Part shown: in pieces, positions 7,286 through 14,584 of the stretch
Layout of the letters: the number at the start of each line of letters is the position of its first letter
Position numbering within the stretch: the first letter of the stretch is position 1
Source: Bacilli bacterium
GTDB taxonomy: Bacteria; Bacillota_I; Bacilli_A; RF39; UBA660
Reading direction: 5' to 3'
DNA: 16,463 nucleotides
NCBI GenBank assembly: GCA_028685445.1
Contig: JAQUDY010000005.1
Location: 1 to 16,463 of the forward strand
The notes under the pieces: generated by a model
What the model was told of the DNA's origin: nothing
The model's input: only the letters and a program-made list of their open reading frames with translations
Database searches by the model: none
Made by a program: the position numbers and the translations under genes

Positions 7286-9227
7286 ATTTTTCCTTTCTAG
7301 CAGTTAAATCAATAATTTGATCGTAATTCAGATTATCTTTATGATGACTTATATAAATAATTGTTTTTAATTTATAATGTTTGAATAAGTTTTTTAATAT
7401 TAGTTTTCTTTCATCTTTAGCAATCTCATTTAAAGATTCATCTAATAAAAGAATATTAAAGTCATTGTATAATGCTCTTGCTAAAATAATTTTTTGTTTT
7501 TCACCACCACTTAAGTTACTTAAATTAGTAATAGTGAAATTTACTCCATTAAGTTTACTATTAATTAGTTTATCTAATAATAAGACCTTGCTTATAAGAA
7601 GGATCTTTTTTGCATCATACTTTTTTCCTAAGGTGATATTATCTATTATAGATCCTTGAAAGATTTCAGCATCTTGATGAATATAACTTATCTTATTATT
7701 ATAAGTAGCTAAACCTTCATAGTCAGTAATATTTCCATATATGATATCTAATAAAGTACTTTTACCTGAACCGTTAGTACCTTTTATTAAGACTTTATTA
7801 CCTATCGGAATTTTTAAAGTAATATTTTCTAATACATAATCTATATTATTATAAGTATAACTAATATTATTTAAGTAAATATTTTTATCTAGTTTCTTTT
7901 TTGGAATTTCAATTTCGATATCATAAATGCTTTTTATTCGATGAAAGATGTCTTTAAAGTACATAATCATAGGTAGTAGATTAATATAGTATTTAATACC
8001 ATCAAAATAATAATTAAATATCATTAAATATAATAATATAAATTCTACTTTAATACTATAATTATAGAAATATATAAGAATTAAAACCATAACTATTTCT
8101 TCAAAAAGACTACTAATAAATTCAAATTTATTAGTCTTTTTTTCTAAATCTAGTTTTTTTATATTAGAATCTTTTATTAAGAAAGAAATATTATTTTTAA
8201 AAAATAAACTCCTATTTGTCTTAATAGTTAAAACCTTATTTAAGTACTCAACAATTTTATCTATTAAATTATTGTCACTTTCAATACTAAAAATAATTTT
8301 ATTGTAGATCGTTTTATTTAATATATATAAAACAATAATATAAACTAATGAAATAAAAAATAATAATATAGTTAAACGAAATTCAATAATAAAAAGTAAA
8401 ATCGCACTAAATATTACTAATAAAGTAATAATTATTACATCTAAAATAGTTTTAGAAAATAAGCTTTTTACACTATCTAAATCTTTTATTCTATTTAAAA
8501 AGTCACCTGGCATTTTTAACTGCAAATATTTCAAAGGAAGATTAAAAATCCGTTCTAAATAATTTTCTAATAAACTTATGTTAACTTCTTTGTTTAAGTG
8601 AGATATTAAATTATTTTTAACATAAGTAAGTGAAATCTTTATTAACGAGATAATTATAATTAAAGGGATTAACTTTGTGTTTTTTAATAATAATGGATTA
8701 AACCCAGTGATTAAAGATAATGCTACTACGGTCAACATAATAAAAAATATCATAATTATTTTTTTTAAGTGTCTTTTATATATATCTATTAAAATCTTTT
8801 GAAAGATTTGATTTTTTTCATATTTAATAATCTTTCCAGCTGGGATTAATTCTAAAATATAACCAGTAAACATTTGATTAAATTCATTTAATGGAACTTT
8901 ATGAATCCCGCTAGCAGGGTCAATATAAGTTATATTTTCATTAATTTCGTAAATCGTAATAAAATGGCAAAAATTATTAATTTTAATTTGAGCAATGCAA
9001 GGTAATCTTATGTTTTTAAGATTAGTAGTTTTGAAACCAGTAGCAGTAAATCCATACTTGATACTAGCCATTTTTAAATTATAAAAGTTTGTTCCTTCAC
9101 TACTGGTTAAAGTATCAATTTTTATTACTTCTAAAGGAATATAACCTTTATAATATTTTATTATTGATAAAAGAGCACATGCACCACAGTCAGCATTATC
9201 TTCTTGTTTTATTATATATTTTTTCAT
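7272..9227 (-). CDS. Peptidase-containing ABC exporter (PCAT) for double-glycine peptides
   Basis: Bacteriocin ABC transporter that cuts off the leader on the cytoplasmic side and exports the mature peptide. The 651-residue protein has three parts. First, an N-terminal C39 cysteine protease (1-about 130) with KQEDNADCGACALL placing catalytic Cys14, His88 in FCHFITIYE, and Asp103 in YIDPASG. Second, a membrane domain (about 150-420). Third, an ATPase with Walker A GTNGSGKST (483-491), Q-loop Gln518, signature LSGGEKQ (572-578), Walker B ILLLDES (592-598) and H-loop His in YISHH (about 628). All catalytic residues are present, so it looks functional. It is a little shorter than typical 700-plus-residue relatives. 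Ribosome site AAAGGAAGG precedes ATG 9227. Its natural substrates are evidently the two leader peptides encoded at its 3' end. No HlyD-like accessory protein is nearby. Confidence 0.95.
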   Translation of the reverse strand: MKKYIIKQEDNADCGACALLSIIKYYKGYIPLEVIKIDTLTSSEGTNFYNLKMASIKYGFTATGFKTTNLKNIRLPCIAQIKINNFCHFITIYEINENITYIDPASGIHKVPLNEFNQMFTGYILELIPAGKIIKYEKNQIFQKILIDIYKRHLKKIIMIFFIMLTVVALSLITGFNPLLLKNTKLIPLIIIISLIKISLTYVKNNLISHLNKEVNISLLENYLERIFNLPLKYLQLKMPGDFLNRIKDLDSVKSLFSKTILDVIIITLLVIFSAILLFIIEFRLTILLFFISLVYIIVLYILNKTIYNKIIFSIESDNNLIDKIVEYLNKVLTIKTNRSLFFKNNISFLIKDSNIKKLDLEKKTNKFEFISSLFEEIVMVLILIYFYNYSIKVEFILLYLMIFNYYFDGIKYYINLLPMIMYFKDIFHRIKSIYDIEIEIPKKKLDKNIYLNNISYTYNNIDYVLENITLKIPIGNKVLIKGTNGSGKSTLLDIIYGNITDYEGLATYNNKISYIHQDAEIFQGSIIDNITLGKKYDAKKILLISKVLLLDKLINSKLNGVNFTITNLSNLSGGEKQKIILARALYNDFNILLLDESLNEIAKDERKLILKNLFKHYKLKTIIYISHHKDNLNYDQIIDLTARKEKYVNG

Positions 9228-9277
9228 AACCTTCCTTTCACTTATATTTGTTATAAATGAAGAAAGTTTTTCCTTTT

Positions 9278-9940
9278 TTATTTATCTTGTTTTTTTGATT
9301 TTAAATTTATTATTTTTTCAATTAACTCTTCATTATTTTTTATTAAATAAGGATATGCTTTTAATAGTCTTGTTTTAATACTGTTTAAAATTTTCTTATG
9401 AGTTAAGTTTATTTTAGTAGTTAATTTAGAAATATTTTTACTTGTTTTATATGCAGCTATGCTGCTATTGATAAAGTCTATAAGAAATATAGCTAGAAAT
9501 AATACTGCAGTTATAATTTTAACTTTATAATCTAAGTTAGTTAAAACGGAATTAATAATTGGAGAAATTATATAAATAATTATAATGCAGCCTATTCCAA
9601 ATAGTAGTGAGTTTTTAAGGGCTATTCTACCGTTGATATTATACTTTAAATAAGAATAATCCCACCACCTTTTATTAAATAGTTTTTCCATGATATAACT
9701 TGTAATATATTCTAAGACTGAACATATTAACATTCCTATAAAAAATACAATTATTATATTTTCTTGATATTCTGTTAAACAAATAATTGTCAAAACACTC
9801 CCAAAACCATAAATAGGAATATAAGGCCCATTTAAAAATCCACGGTTGATTAATTTTTTACTACCAATATAAACATATATAACTTCTACAATATATCCTA
9901 TTATTGAAAATAGCATGAACATTAAAATAATATTTAACAA
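9278..9940 (-). CDS. Putative ABC-transporter type IV (CmpB-like) membrane protein
   Basis: A multispanning membrane protein of the CmpB/putative ABC-transporter type IV family. Visible family features are the first helix ending in GYIVEVIYVY, the NRGFLNGPYIPIYGFG loop, FNKRWWDYS followed by NINGRIALKNSLLFG, and about five to six hydrophobic segments. A basic/polar cytoplasmic tail closes it. Start choice: an ORF can begin at GTG 9949, but that codon overlaps the AGGTGA ribosome site. TTG 9940, five bases downstream of the site, is the better start (the same architecture as the recU TTG start) and gives 220 residues. It is the first gene of the operon, 50 bases before the exporter. The biochemical role of the family is not well defined. 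Its position suggests accessory transport or producer immunity; that is inference only. Confidence 0.75.
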   Translation of the reverse strand: MLNIILMFMLFSIIGYIVEVIYVYIGSKKLINRGFLNGPYIPIYGFGSVLTIICLTEYQENIIIVFFIGMLICSVLEYITSYIMEKLFNKRWWDYSYLKYNINGRIALKNSLLFGIGCIIIIYIISPIINSVLTNLDYKVKIITAVLFLAIFLIDFINSSIAAYKTSKNISKLTTKINLTHKKILNSIKTRLLKAYPYLIKNNEELIEKIINLKSKKQDK

Positions 9941-10169
9941 TGAAATCACCTACTTACATTGTAACAAATTAATATTTTAAAATCTAGAAAAGGAAAACAA
10001 CATTTTATTACAACAAGTAATTATGAGAGGTTCTCTCAGTGAGATATTATAAGGAGGTTTAAGATGTTTAAGATTATTATTAAAATAGTAATATACGCTA
10101 TTGGGTTATTGTTATAAAATGTAATAATTAAAAATAAAAGAAATATAATATACAAATGGAGGATTTTAA
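9941..10169. promoter_or_regulatory. Divergent intergenic region between bacteriocin operon and sporulation cluster
   Basis: About 230 bases that must hold the minus-strand promoter of the bacteriocin operon and a plus-strand promoter for the sporulation genes. It contains an alternating set of half-sites, TGAGAG (10024-10029), CTCTCA (10033-10038) and TGAGA (10040-10044), which makes two overlapping palindromes (operator-like). It also contains the micro-ORF at 10064-10117. TATAAT-like hexamers occur on both strands, but none has a convincing -35 partner. Confidence 0.45.
10064..10117 (+). CDS. Possible 17-residue hydrophobic micropeptide
   Basis: ATG 10064 is preceded by AAGGAGG at 10051-10057 with six bases between, the strongest ribosome site in the window. 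The frame encodes MFKIIIKIVIYAIGLLL and then TAA. The peptide is a single hydrophobic segment with two lysines near the N-terminus, as in membrane-associated micropeptides. It lies 52 bases before the spoIIIAH-like gene on the same strand. I recognise no family. It could be a small sporulation membrane peptide, a leader peptide controlling spoIIIAH, or a type I toxin-like peptide. The near-consensus ribosome site is the main support; an ORF this short can occur by chance. Confidence 0.5.
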   Translation: MFKIIIKIVIYAIGLLL

Positions 10170-10664
10170 ATGATTAATAAACAAAACTTATGGTTTTTAA
10201 CTTTATTTAGTATAATTTTAGTTCTATCAGTATACTATATTGCCTTACCAGGAGAAACATTGACTTCTTTAATTTCAGCAGATCAAACAAAAAGCGATAA
10301 GATTAATACTGGAATTAATGAAAGTGATTTTCTAGCTAGCTTAAGAATAGAAAATGATGAGACTGTTTTAAAAGAAATGTCTGATCTTCAAAAATCACTT
10401 CTAGATAGTGCGGTTAGTGCTGAGGATAAAAATAATGCTTATGAAAAACTGTTAAATATCAATTTAAATAAAGGAAAAGAAAGTTCTTTAGAATCATTAA
10501 TTTTAAAAAGTTATAATTTAAAAAGTTTTATTAAAATTAATGATGATAAAATAAGCGTAATTATTTCTTCAAATGATGGTTCGTACGAAAAAGCCAACAA
10601 TATAATTAGAACTATTCAAAAAGAATTTGCTGAAAAGATGTATATTACTGTTAAGTTCCAATAA
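10170..10664 (+). CDS. spoIIIAH: SpoIIIAH-like stage III sporulation protein
   Basis: In spore formers SpoIIIAH sits in the mother-cell membrane and meets SpoIIQ from the forespore, forming part of the channel that feeds the engulfed forespore. The 164-residue protein has the family start (MINKQNLWFLTLFSIILVLSVYYI), where residues 8-27 are the membrane anchor. A polar linker follows, then a C-terminal ring-building-type domain (about 68-164) with the helix-sheet pattern of SpoIIIAH/EscJ proteins (ESSLESLILKSYNLKSFIKI, then IIRTIQKEFAEKMYITVKF). It is shorter than B. subtilis SpoIIIAH (218 residues), mainly in the linker. A TGGAGG ribosome site precedes ATG 10170. The rest of the spoIIIA operon (AA-AG) is not upstream, so the gene stands apart here. 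Regulation by a mother-cell sigma factor is likely from the family, but no clear promoter was found. Confidence 0.85.
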   Translation: MINKQNLWFLTLFSIILVLSVYYIALPGETLTSLISADQTKSDKINTGINESDFLASLRIENDETVLKEMSDLQKSLLDSAVSAEDKNNAYEKLLNINLNKGKESSLESLILKSYNLKSFIKINDDKISVIISSNDGSYEKANNIIRTIQKEFAEKMYITVKFQ

Positions 10665-10665
10665 T

Positions 10666-10730
10666 AAACTTTAAAACTCACTTTAAAATAGTTTTTTCAT
10701 AAAATATTATGAAGGGATAATGAAAGTGAG
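10666..10730 (+). promoter_or_regulatory. gerE leader: nested inverted repeats and sigma-K-like promoter
   Basis: The outer arms CTCACTTT (10677-10684) and AAAGTGAG (10723-10730) are perfect complements; the right arm runs into the gerE ribosome site (GAGGG). Inside is a perfect 7-bp hairpin, TTCATAA (10696-10702) with TTATGAA (10707-10713). CATAAAATA at 10698-10706 fits the sigma-K -10 pattern CATANNNTA, with AC (10680-10681) 16 bases upstream as the minimal -35. AAAC/GTTT plus TTTAAA pairs before a T-run (10666-10697) could also act as a weak terminator for spoIIIAH. These readings partly exclude each other. Confidence 0.45.
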
Positions 10731-10739
10731 GGAACATAA

Positions 10740-10946
10740 ATGAAAAGTAGTATCTTGACACTTAGAGAGAAAGAAGTTTTCGAGCTTTTAGTTTTAAATA
10801 AAACCACTAAAGAAATAAGTGAATTTTTAGGAATTAGTGAAAAAACTGTTAGAAACCATATTTCTAATGCTATGCAAAAATTAAATGTTAAAGGACGTTC
10901 TGGTGCAATTATTGAATTATTAAAACTAGGAGAATTAACACTATAA
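10740..10946 (+). CDS. gerE: Late sporulation transcription regulator GerE
   Basis: GerE is the small LuxR/NarL-type DNA-binding regulator that, in Bacillus, switches mother-cell sigma-K genes for spore coat formation late in sporulation. The 68-residue product is essentially only the helix-turn-helix domain, as in GerE (74 residues in B. subtilis). The match along TLREKEVFELLV, NKTTKEISEFLGISEKTVRNHISNAMQKL (residues 20-48), VKGRSGAIIELL and GELTL is very close to the Bacillus protein, including the recognition helix. There is no receiver or ligand domain, consistent with GerE rather than a response regulator. Ribosome site GAGGG precedes ATG 10740; the leader contains nested inverted repeats and a sigma-K-like -10. 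A strong terminator follows directly, so gerE may form its own transcript. Confidence 0.95.
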   Translation: MKSSILTLREKEVFELLVLNKTTKEISEFLGISEKTVRNHISNAMQKLNVKGRSGAIIELLKLGELTL

Positions 10947-10970
10947 AAGTCACTATTGTGACTTTTTTTT
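10945..10970 (+). terminator. Rho-independent terminator of gerE
   Basis: AAAAGTCAC (10945-10953) pairs perfectly with GTGACTTTT (10958-10966) around TATT, followed by T to 10970. The left foot overlaps the gerE stop codon. This is the clearest terminator in the window. Confidence 0.92.
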
Positions 10971-11002
10971 AATTATTATCATATATTTTAATGAGGTGTT
11001 TT

Positions 11003-11935
11003 ATGTTAAAAAAAAGTTTGTTAAAAAGAATTTTTTTAGTTTTCTCTACCCTTTTTATTCTTTTTATTTTATATTTGTTTCCTACGAATGAGAATAACAA
11101 CAATATAATTAAAGATAATAAAGAAGCTGTTAACCAAACTACTATTTATTTAATCGACAATATGAATTTTGTCTCTAGAGTTAATGTTGTAATAAACAAT
11201 AAGAACAAAATAGAAAAAGTAAAAGAGATAATCAATTATTTAACAATTAACAGTGCTAGTTCTAACTATATTAAAGAAGGGTTTACTGGCATTATACCTA
11301 AAAACACTAAATTATTATCAGTTGATATTGATGATTCTTTAGTCAAGCTAAATTTTAGCAAAGAATTTTATGATATTGATGAGGGCTTAGAAGAAAAAAT
11401 GATTAGTGCTATAATTTATTCTATTACAGGAATAGACGGAATAGATAAGATTAGCATATATGTAGATGACAGCCTTTTAGTAGAGATGCCAAAATCTAAA
11501 ACACCGATGCCGCCTGCATTAGACAGAGGATTTGGTATTAATAAAATCTATGACTTAACATCTATTAAAGGTTCAACGAGTACAACAATATATTATTTAA
11601 GTAAATATAAAGACTATTATTATTATGTTCCAGTAACAATGATTAGTAATTCAGTTAAAGATAAAATAGAAATAATCATAGAAGAATTGACTAGTAAAAC
11701 AATATATCAAACGAATCTTATTAGTTATTTAAATGATGCTAAAAAAATTAGTTATGAAATTACAGACGACTATTTATTAATAAAGTTAAATAGTGAGTTA
11801 TATTATGATTTACACCACAATAATCTAATTGAAACTGTCATTTATTCTATGAATTTATCTATTAAAGAAAATTATAATATTAAAAGTGTTATCTATTTAA
11901 AAGAAGATACTGTTATTAAAAGTTTTATTATTTAA
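11003..11935 (+). CDS. gerM: Sporulation/germination protein GerM (two GerMN domains)
   Basis: GerM in B. subtilis is a mother-cell membrane protein needed for sporulation and germination that helps place the SpoIIIA-SpoIIQ complex. The 310-residue product has one N-terminal membrane anchor (about residues 8-26), no lipobox, and two GerMN-type repeats. The first repeat is about residues 43-160 (TTIYLIDN to KISIYVDDSLL), the second about 190-305 (TTIYYLSK to VIYLKEDTVI). Start choice: an in-frame ATG at 10991 is itself part of the GAGGTG ribosome site, so ATG 11003, six bases after that site, is the real start. In B. subtilis gerM lies two genes after gerE, so the pairing here is conserved synteny without racE. 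It functionally matches the SpoIIIAH-like protein upstream. Confidence 0.88.
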   Translation: MLKKSLLKRIFLVFSTLFILFILYLFPTNENNNNIIKDNKEAVNQTTIYLIDNMNFVSRVNVVINNKNKIEKVKEIINYLTINSASSNYIKEGFTGIIPKNTKLLSVDIDDSLVKLNFSKEFYDIDEGLEEKMISAIIYSITGIDGIDKISIYVDDSLLVEMPKSKTPMPPALDRGFGINKIYDLTSIKGSTSTTIYYLSKYKDYYYYVPVTMISNSVKDKIEIIIEELTSKTIYQTNLISYLNDAKKISYEITDDYLLIKLNSELYYDLHHNNLIETVIYSMNLSIKENYNIKSVIYLKEDTVIKSFII

Positions 11936-11937
11936 GA

Positions 11938-11959
11938 AAAAAGATCTTACGATCTTTTT
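11938..11959. terminator. Bidirectional terminator between gerM and ppdK
   Basis: AAAAAGATC (11938-11946) pairs with GATCTTTTT (11951-11959) around a TTAC loop. A/T runs on both sides serve the two converging genes; the ppdK stop codon begins in the loop. Confidence 0.85.
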
Positions 11960-14571
11960 ATTTTAGCTTGAGCTGCAGCTAATTTTGCTATTGGGACTCT
12001 ATAGGGAGAACATGATACATAATTCATTCCTATTTTATAACAAAATTCAATACTAGTAGCTTCCCCGCCATGTTCACCACATATTCCTATTTCAAGATTT
12101 GGTTTAATTGACTTTCCTTTTTTGACCCCTAGTTCAATTAAAGCTCCTACTCCATTAATATCAATCTTTTCAAATGGATCAAATTCAAAAATATTTTTTT
12201 TATAATAATCATTTAAAAACTTGCCGGCATCATCTCTTGAGAAACCATATGTCATTTGGGTCAAGTCATTTGTACCAAATGAGAAGAAATCAGCATACTC
12301 TGCTATTTCATCTGCCAGAACACAAGCTCTAGGTATTTCTATCATTGTTCCTACTATATATTCTAATTTAACATTTGCTTTTTCTATTGCTTTATCAGCT
12401 GTTGCTTTTACTATATCTACAATATACTTAAGTTCATTTTTATCGCCAATTAGAGGAATCATTATTTCTGGAATTACTTTTTTTCCTTCTTTAGTAACAG
12501 TTATAGCAGCTTCTATAACAGCTTTTGTTTGCATTATAGCTATTTCAGGATAAGTAATTGCTAGTCTGCAACCACGATGTCCCATCATAGGATTAAATTC
12601 TTTTAGATCTTCTATTCTGTTTTTTAAAATATCAATATCTACATTAAAATCTTTAGCAAGTTTTTGTATTTCTATTTCTTCTTTCGGTAAAAATTCATGT
12701 AATGGAGGATCTAAATACCTGATAACAACAGGATATGATTCCATTTCTCTAAATAATTCTTCAAAGTCTTTTTGTTGATATGGTAGGATTATTCCTAATG
12801 CTACTTCTCTTTCTTTTTGATTATCTGATAAAATCATTTTTCGAAAAGCCTCTATTCTTTTTTCTTCAAAAAACATATGTTCAGTTCTACACAAACCAAT
12901 TCCTTCAGCTCCGAACTCTTTTGCTATTTTAGCATCATTAGGAGAGTCAGCATTAGCTCTAATACTAAAGTCTCTTATTTCATCAACCCATGACATAAAG
13001 GTCTTAAAATCGCCACTAATTTCTGCTTTGGTTGTTTTGATTTTTCCAGAGTATACATTTCCAGTACTTCCATCTAAACTTATGTAGTCCCCTTCTTTAA
13101 AAATTTGACCATCTTTAGTTTTTATTGTTTTATTATCTTCATTAAGTGATAAATCGCCGCTACCACATACCGCACTTTTTCCCATTCCTCTTGCCACAAC
13201 TGCGGCATGAGATGTCATACCACCTCTAAGAGTTAATATCCCTACAGCAACATTCATTCCTTCAATATCTTCAGGGCTAGTTTCAAGTCTAGTGAGAATA
13301 ATATTTTTTTCACCTTTTTCATATGCTGCTATAGCATCTGATGCAGTAAAAAATATTTTTCCAGTTGCAGCACCAGGTGATGCTGCGAGTCCAGTTGATA
13401 TTATATTTCCTTGTTTTAGTGAGTCTAGCTCAAATGTTGGATGAAGTAAACTATCTAATTGATTTGGATTTACTAACATGATAGCTTCTTCTTTAGTAAT
13501 CTTTTTCTCATTAAATAAATCGACCGCGATTTTTATAGCTGCATTTGCTGTTCTTTTGCCACTTCTAGTCTGCAGCATATAAAGCTTTCCTTTTTCAACA
13601 GTAAACTCCATATCTTGCATATCTAGATAATGGTTTTCTAATCTTTTAGCATATATATAAAATTCATTATATACTTCTGGCATTATCTTTTTTAAAACGC
13701 GAATTTCTTCTGGCGTTCTAATTCCCGCTACTACATCTTCTCCTTGGGCATTAATTAAATATTCGCCGTATAATTCATCTTCACCCGTTGCTGGATTTCT
13801 AGTAAATGCAACACCAGAACCAGAAGTTTCTCCCATGTTTCCATAAACCATCTCTTGAATGTTAACAGCTGTTCCCCAGCTTGAAGGGATATTATTTAAT
13901 CTTCTATATACAATAGCTCGGTCATTATTCCAGCTTCTAAATACTGCTTTAATAGCCTCTATTAATTGCTCTTTAGCATCAGTTGGAAAATCTTTTCCAG
14001 CAAGCTTTCGATAATTTTCTTTATAATGTTTGACAACTTCTTTTAGATCATCAGTAGTTAAATCATTGTCATTTTTAATTCCTTTTTTTTCTTTTAATTC
14101 TTCAAAGAAATGCTCAAAATTTTCTTTTGGATATTCCATTACTACGTCAGCAAACATTTGAATAAACCTGCGATAAGAATCATAAGCAAACCTTGGGTTA
14201 TTAGTCATTTTTGCTAAACCTTCTGTCACTTCATCATTTATTCCTAGATTTAAAACAGTATCCATCATTCCTGGCATGCTAGCTCTTGAACCACTACGCA
14301 CTGATACTAGTAATGGGTTTTTAGCGTTTCCAAACTCTTTACCTGAAATGTTCTCCAGGTTTTTAATAGCTTGATTTATTTGGTTTATTAAGTTTTTGTT
14401 AATTTTTTCATCATTTTCATAATAACTAATACATGCTTCAGTTGTAACAATAAAACCTTGTGGAACTGGTAAACCTAACTTTGTCATTTCTGCTAAGTTA
14501 GCACCTTTACCTCCAAGTAAATCCCGCATATTCTTATTTCCTTCTTTAAAAAGGTATATATATTTTGCCAT
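11947..14571 (-). CDS. ppdK: Pyruvate, phosphate dikinase
   Basis: Cytoplasmic enzyme that interconverts pyruvate + ATP + phosphate and phosphoenolpyruvate + AMP + pyrophosphate; in anaerobes it often works in glycolysis. The 874-residue length equals that of the classic Clostridium symbiosum enzyme. It has an N-terminal ATP-grasp domain (KGANLAEM near residue 23; VSVRSGSRASMPGMMDTVLNLG near 90-110), a swivelling phosphohistidine domain with GGMTSHAAVVARG placing phospho-acceptor His455, and a C-terminal PEP/pyruvate barrel with SFGTNDLTQM and ICGEHGGE, where Cys831 is the expected acid/base. His455 and Cys831 fall at the same numbers as in the Clostridium enzyme. Ribosome site AAGGAG precedes ATG 14571, 13 bases after the upstream gene, so the two are probably co-transcribed. 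No PPDK regulatory kinase gene is in view. Confidence 0.97.
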   Translation of the reverse strand: MAKYIYLFKEGNKNMRDLLGGKGANLAEMTKLGLPVPQGFIVTTEACISYYENDEKINKNLINQINQAIKNLENISGKEFGNAKNPLLVSVRSGSRASMPGMMDTVLNLGINDEVTEGLAKMTNNPRFAYDSYRRFIQMFADVVMEYPKENFEHFFEELKEKKGIKNDNDLTTDDLKEVVKHYKENYRKLAGKDFPTDAKEQLIEAIKAVFRSWNNDRAIVYRRLNNIPSSWGTAVNIQEMVYGNMGETSGSGVAFTRNPATGEDELYGEYLINAQGEDVVAGIRTPEEIRVLKKIMPEVYNEFYIYAKRLENHYLDMQDMEFTVEKGKLYMLQTRSGKRTANAAIKIAVDLFNEKKITKEEAIMLVNPNQLDSLLHPTFELDSLKQGNIISTGLAASPGAATGKIFFTASDAIAAYEKGEKNIILTRLETSPEDIEGMNVAVGILTLRGGMTSHAAVVARGMGKSAVCGSGDLSLNEDNKTIKTKDGQIFKEGDYISLDGSTGNVYSGKIKTTKAEISGDFKTFMSWVDEIRDFSIRANADSPNDAKIAKEFGAEGIGLCRTEHMFFEEKRIEAFRKMILSDNQKEREVALGIILPYQQKDFEELFREMESYPVVIRYLDPPLHEFLPKEEIEIQKLAKDFNVDIDILKNRIEDLKEFNPMMGHRGCRLAITYPEIAIMQTKAVIEAAITVTKEGKKVIPEIMIPLIGDKNELKYIVDIVKATADKAIEKANVKLEYIVGTMIEIPRACVLADEIAEYADFFSFGTNDLTQMTYGFSRDDAGKFLNDYYKKNIFEFDPFEKIDINGVGALIELGVKKGKSIKPNLEIGICGEHGGEATSIEFCYKIGMNYVSCSPYRVPIAKLAAAQAKIKRS

Positions 14572-14584
14572 TTTTATTCTCCTT

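Noticed and set aside
7381..7659. 92-codon plus-strand open frame inside the ABC exporter
   Set aside because: Antisense to the ATPase motifs (Walker B and signature), so a by-product of that coding sequence.
9947..9949. GTG as start of the CmpB-like gene
   Set aside because: It lies inside the AGGTGA ribosome site; TTG 9940 has correct spacing.
9985..10005. Minus-strand mini-ORF of eight codons (ATG at about 10003)
   Set aside because: No ribosome site and too short to support.
10001..10007. CATTTTA as a sigma-G -10 for the micro-ORF
   Set aside because: The -10 fits, but no matching -35 is found at the required distance.
10978..10990. Sigma-E-like -10 (CATATATT) before gerM
   Set aside because: One mismatch to the consensus, but the -35 position falls in the T-run of the gerE terminator and does not match; too weak in AT-rich DNA.
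10991..11002. Upstream ATG as start of gerM
   Set aside because: This ATG is the first part of ATGAGGTG, which serves as the ribosome site for ATG 11003; using it would leave the gene without a site.
12221..12553. 110-codon plus-strand open frame inside ppdK
   Set aside because: It is antisense to conserved catalytic regions of ppdK, has no ribosome site, and its translation shows only the hydrophobic bias of a shadow frame.
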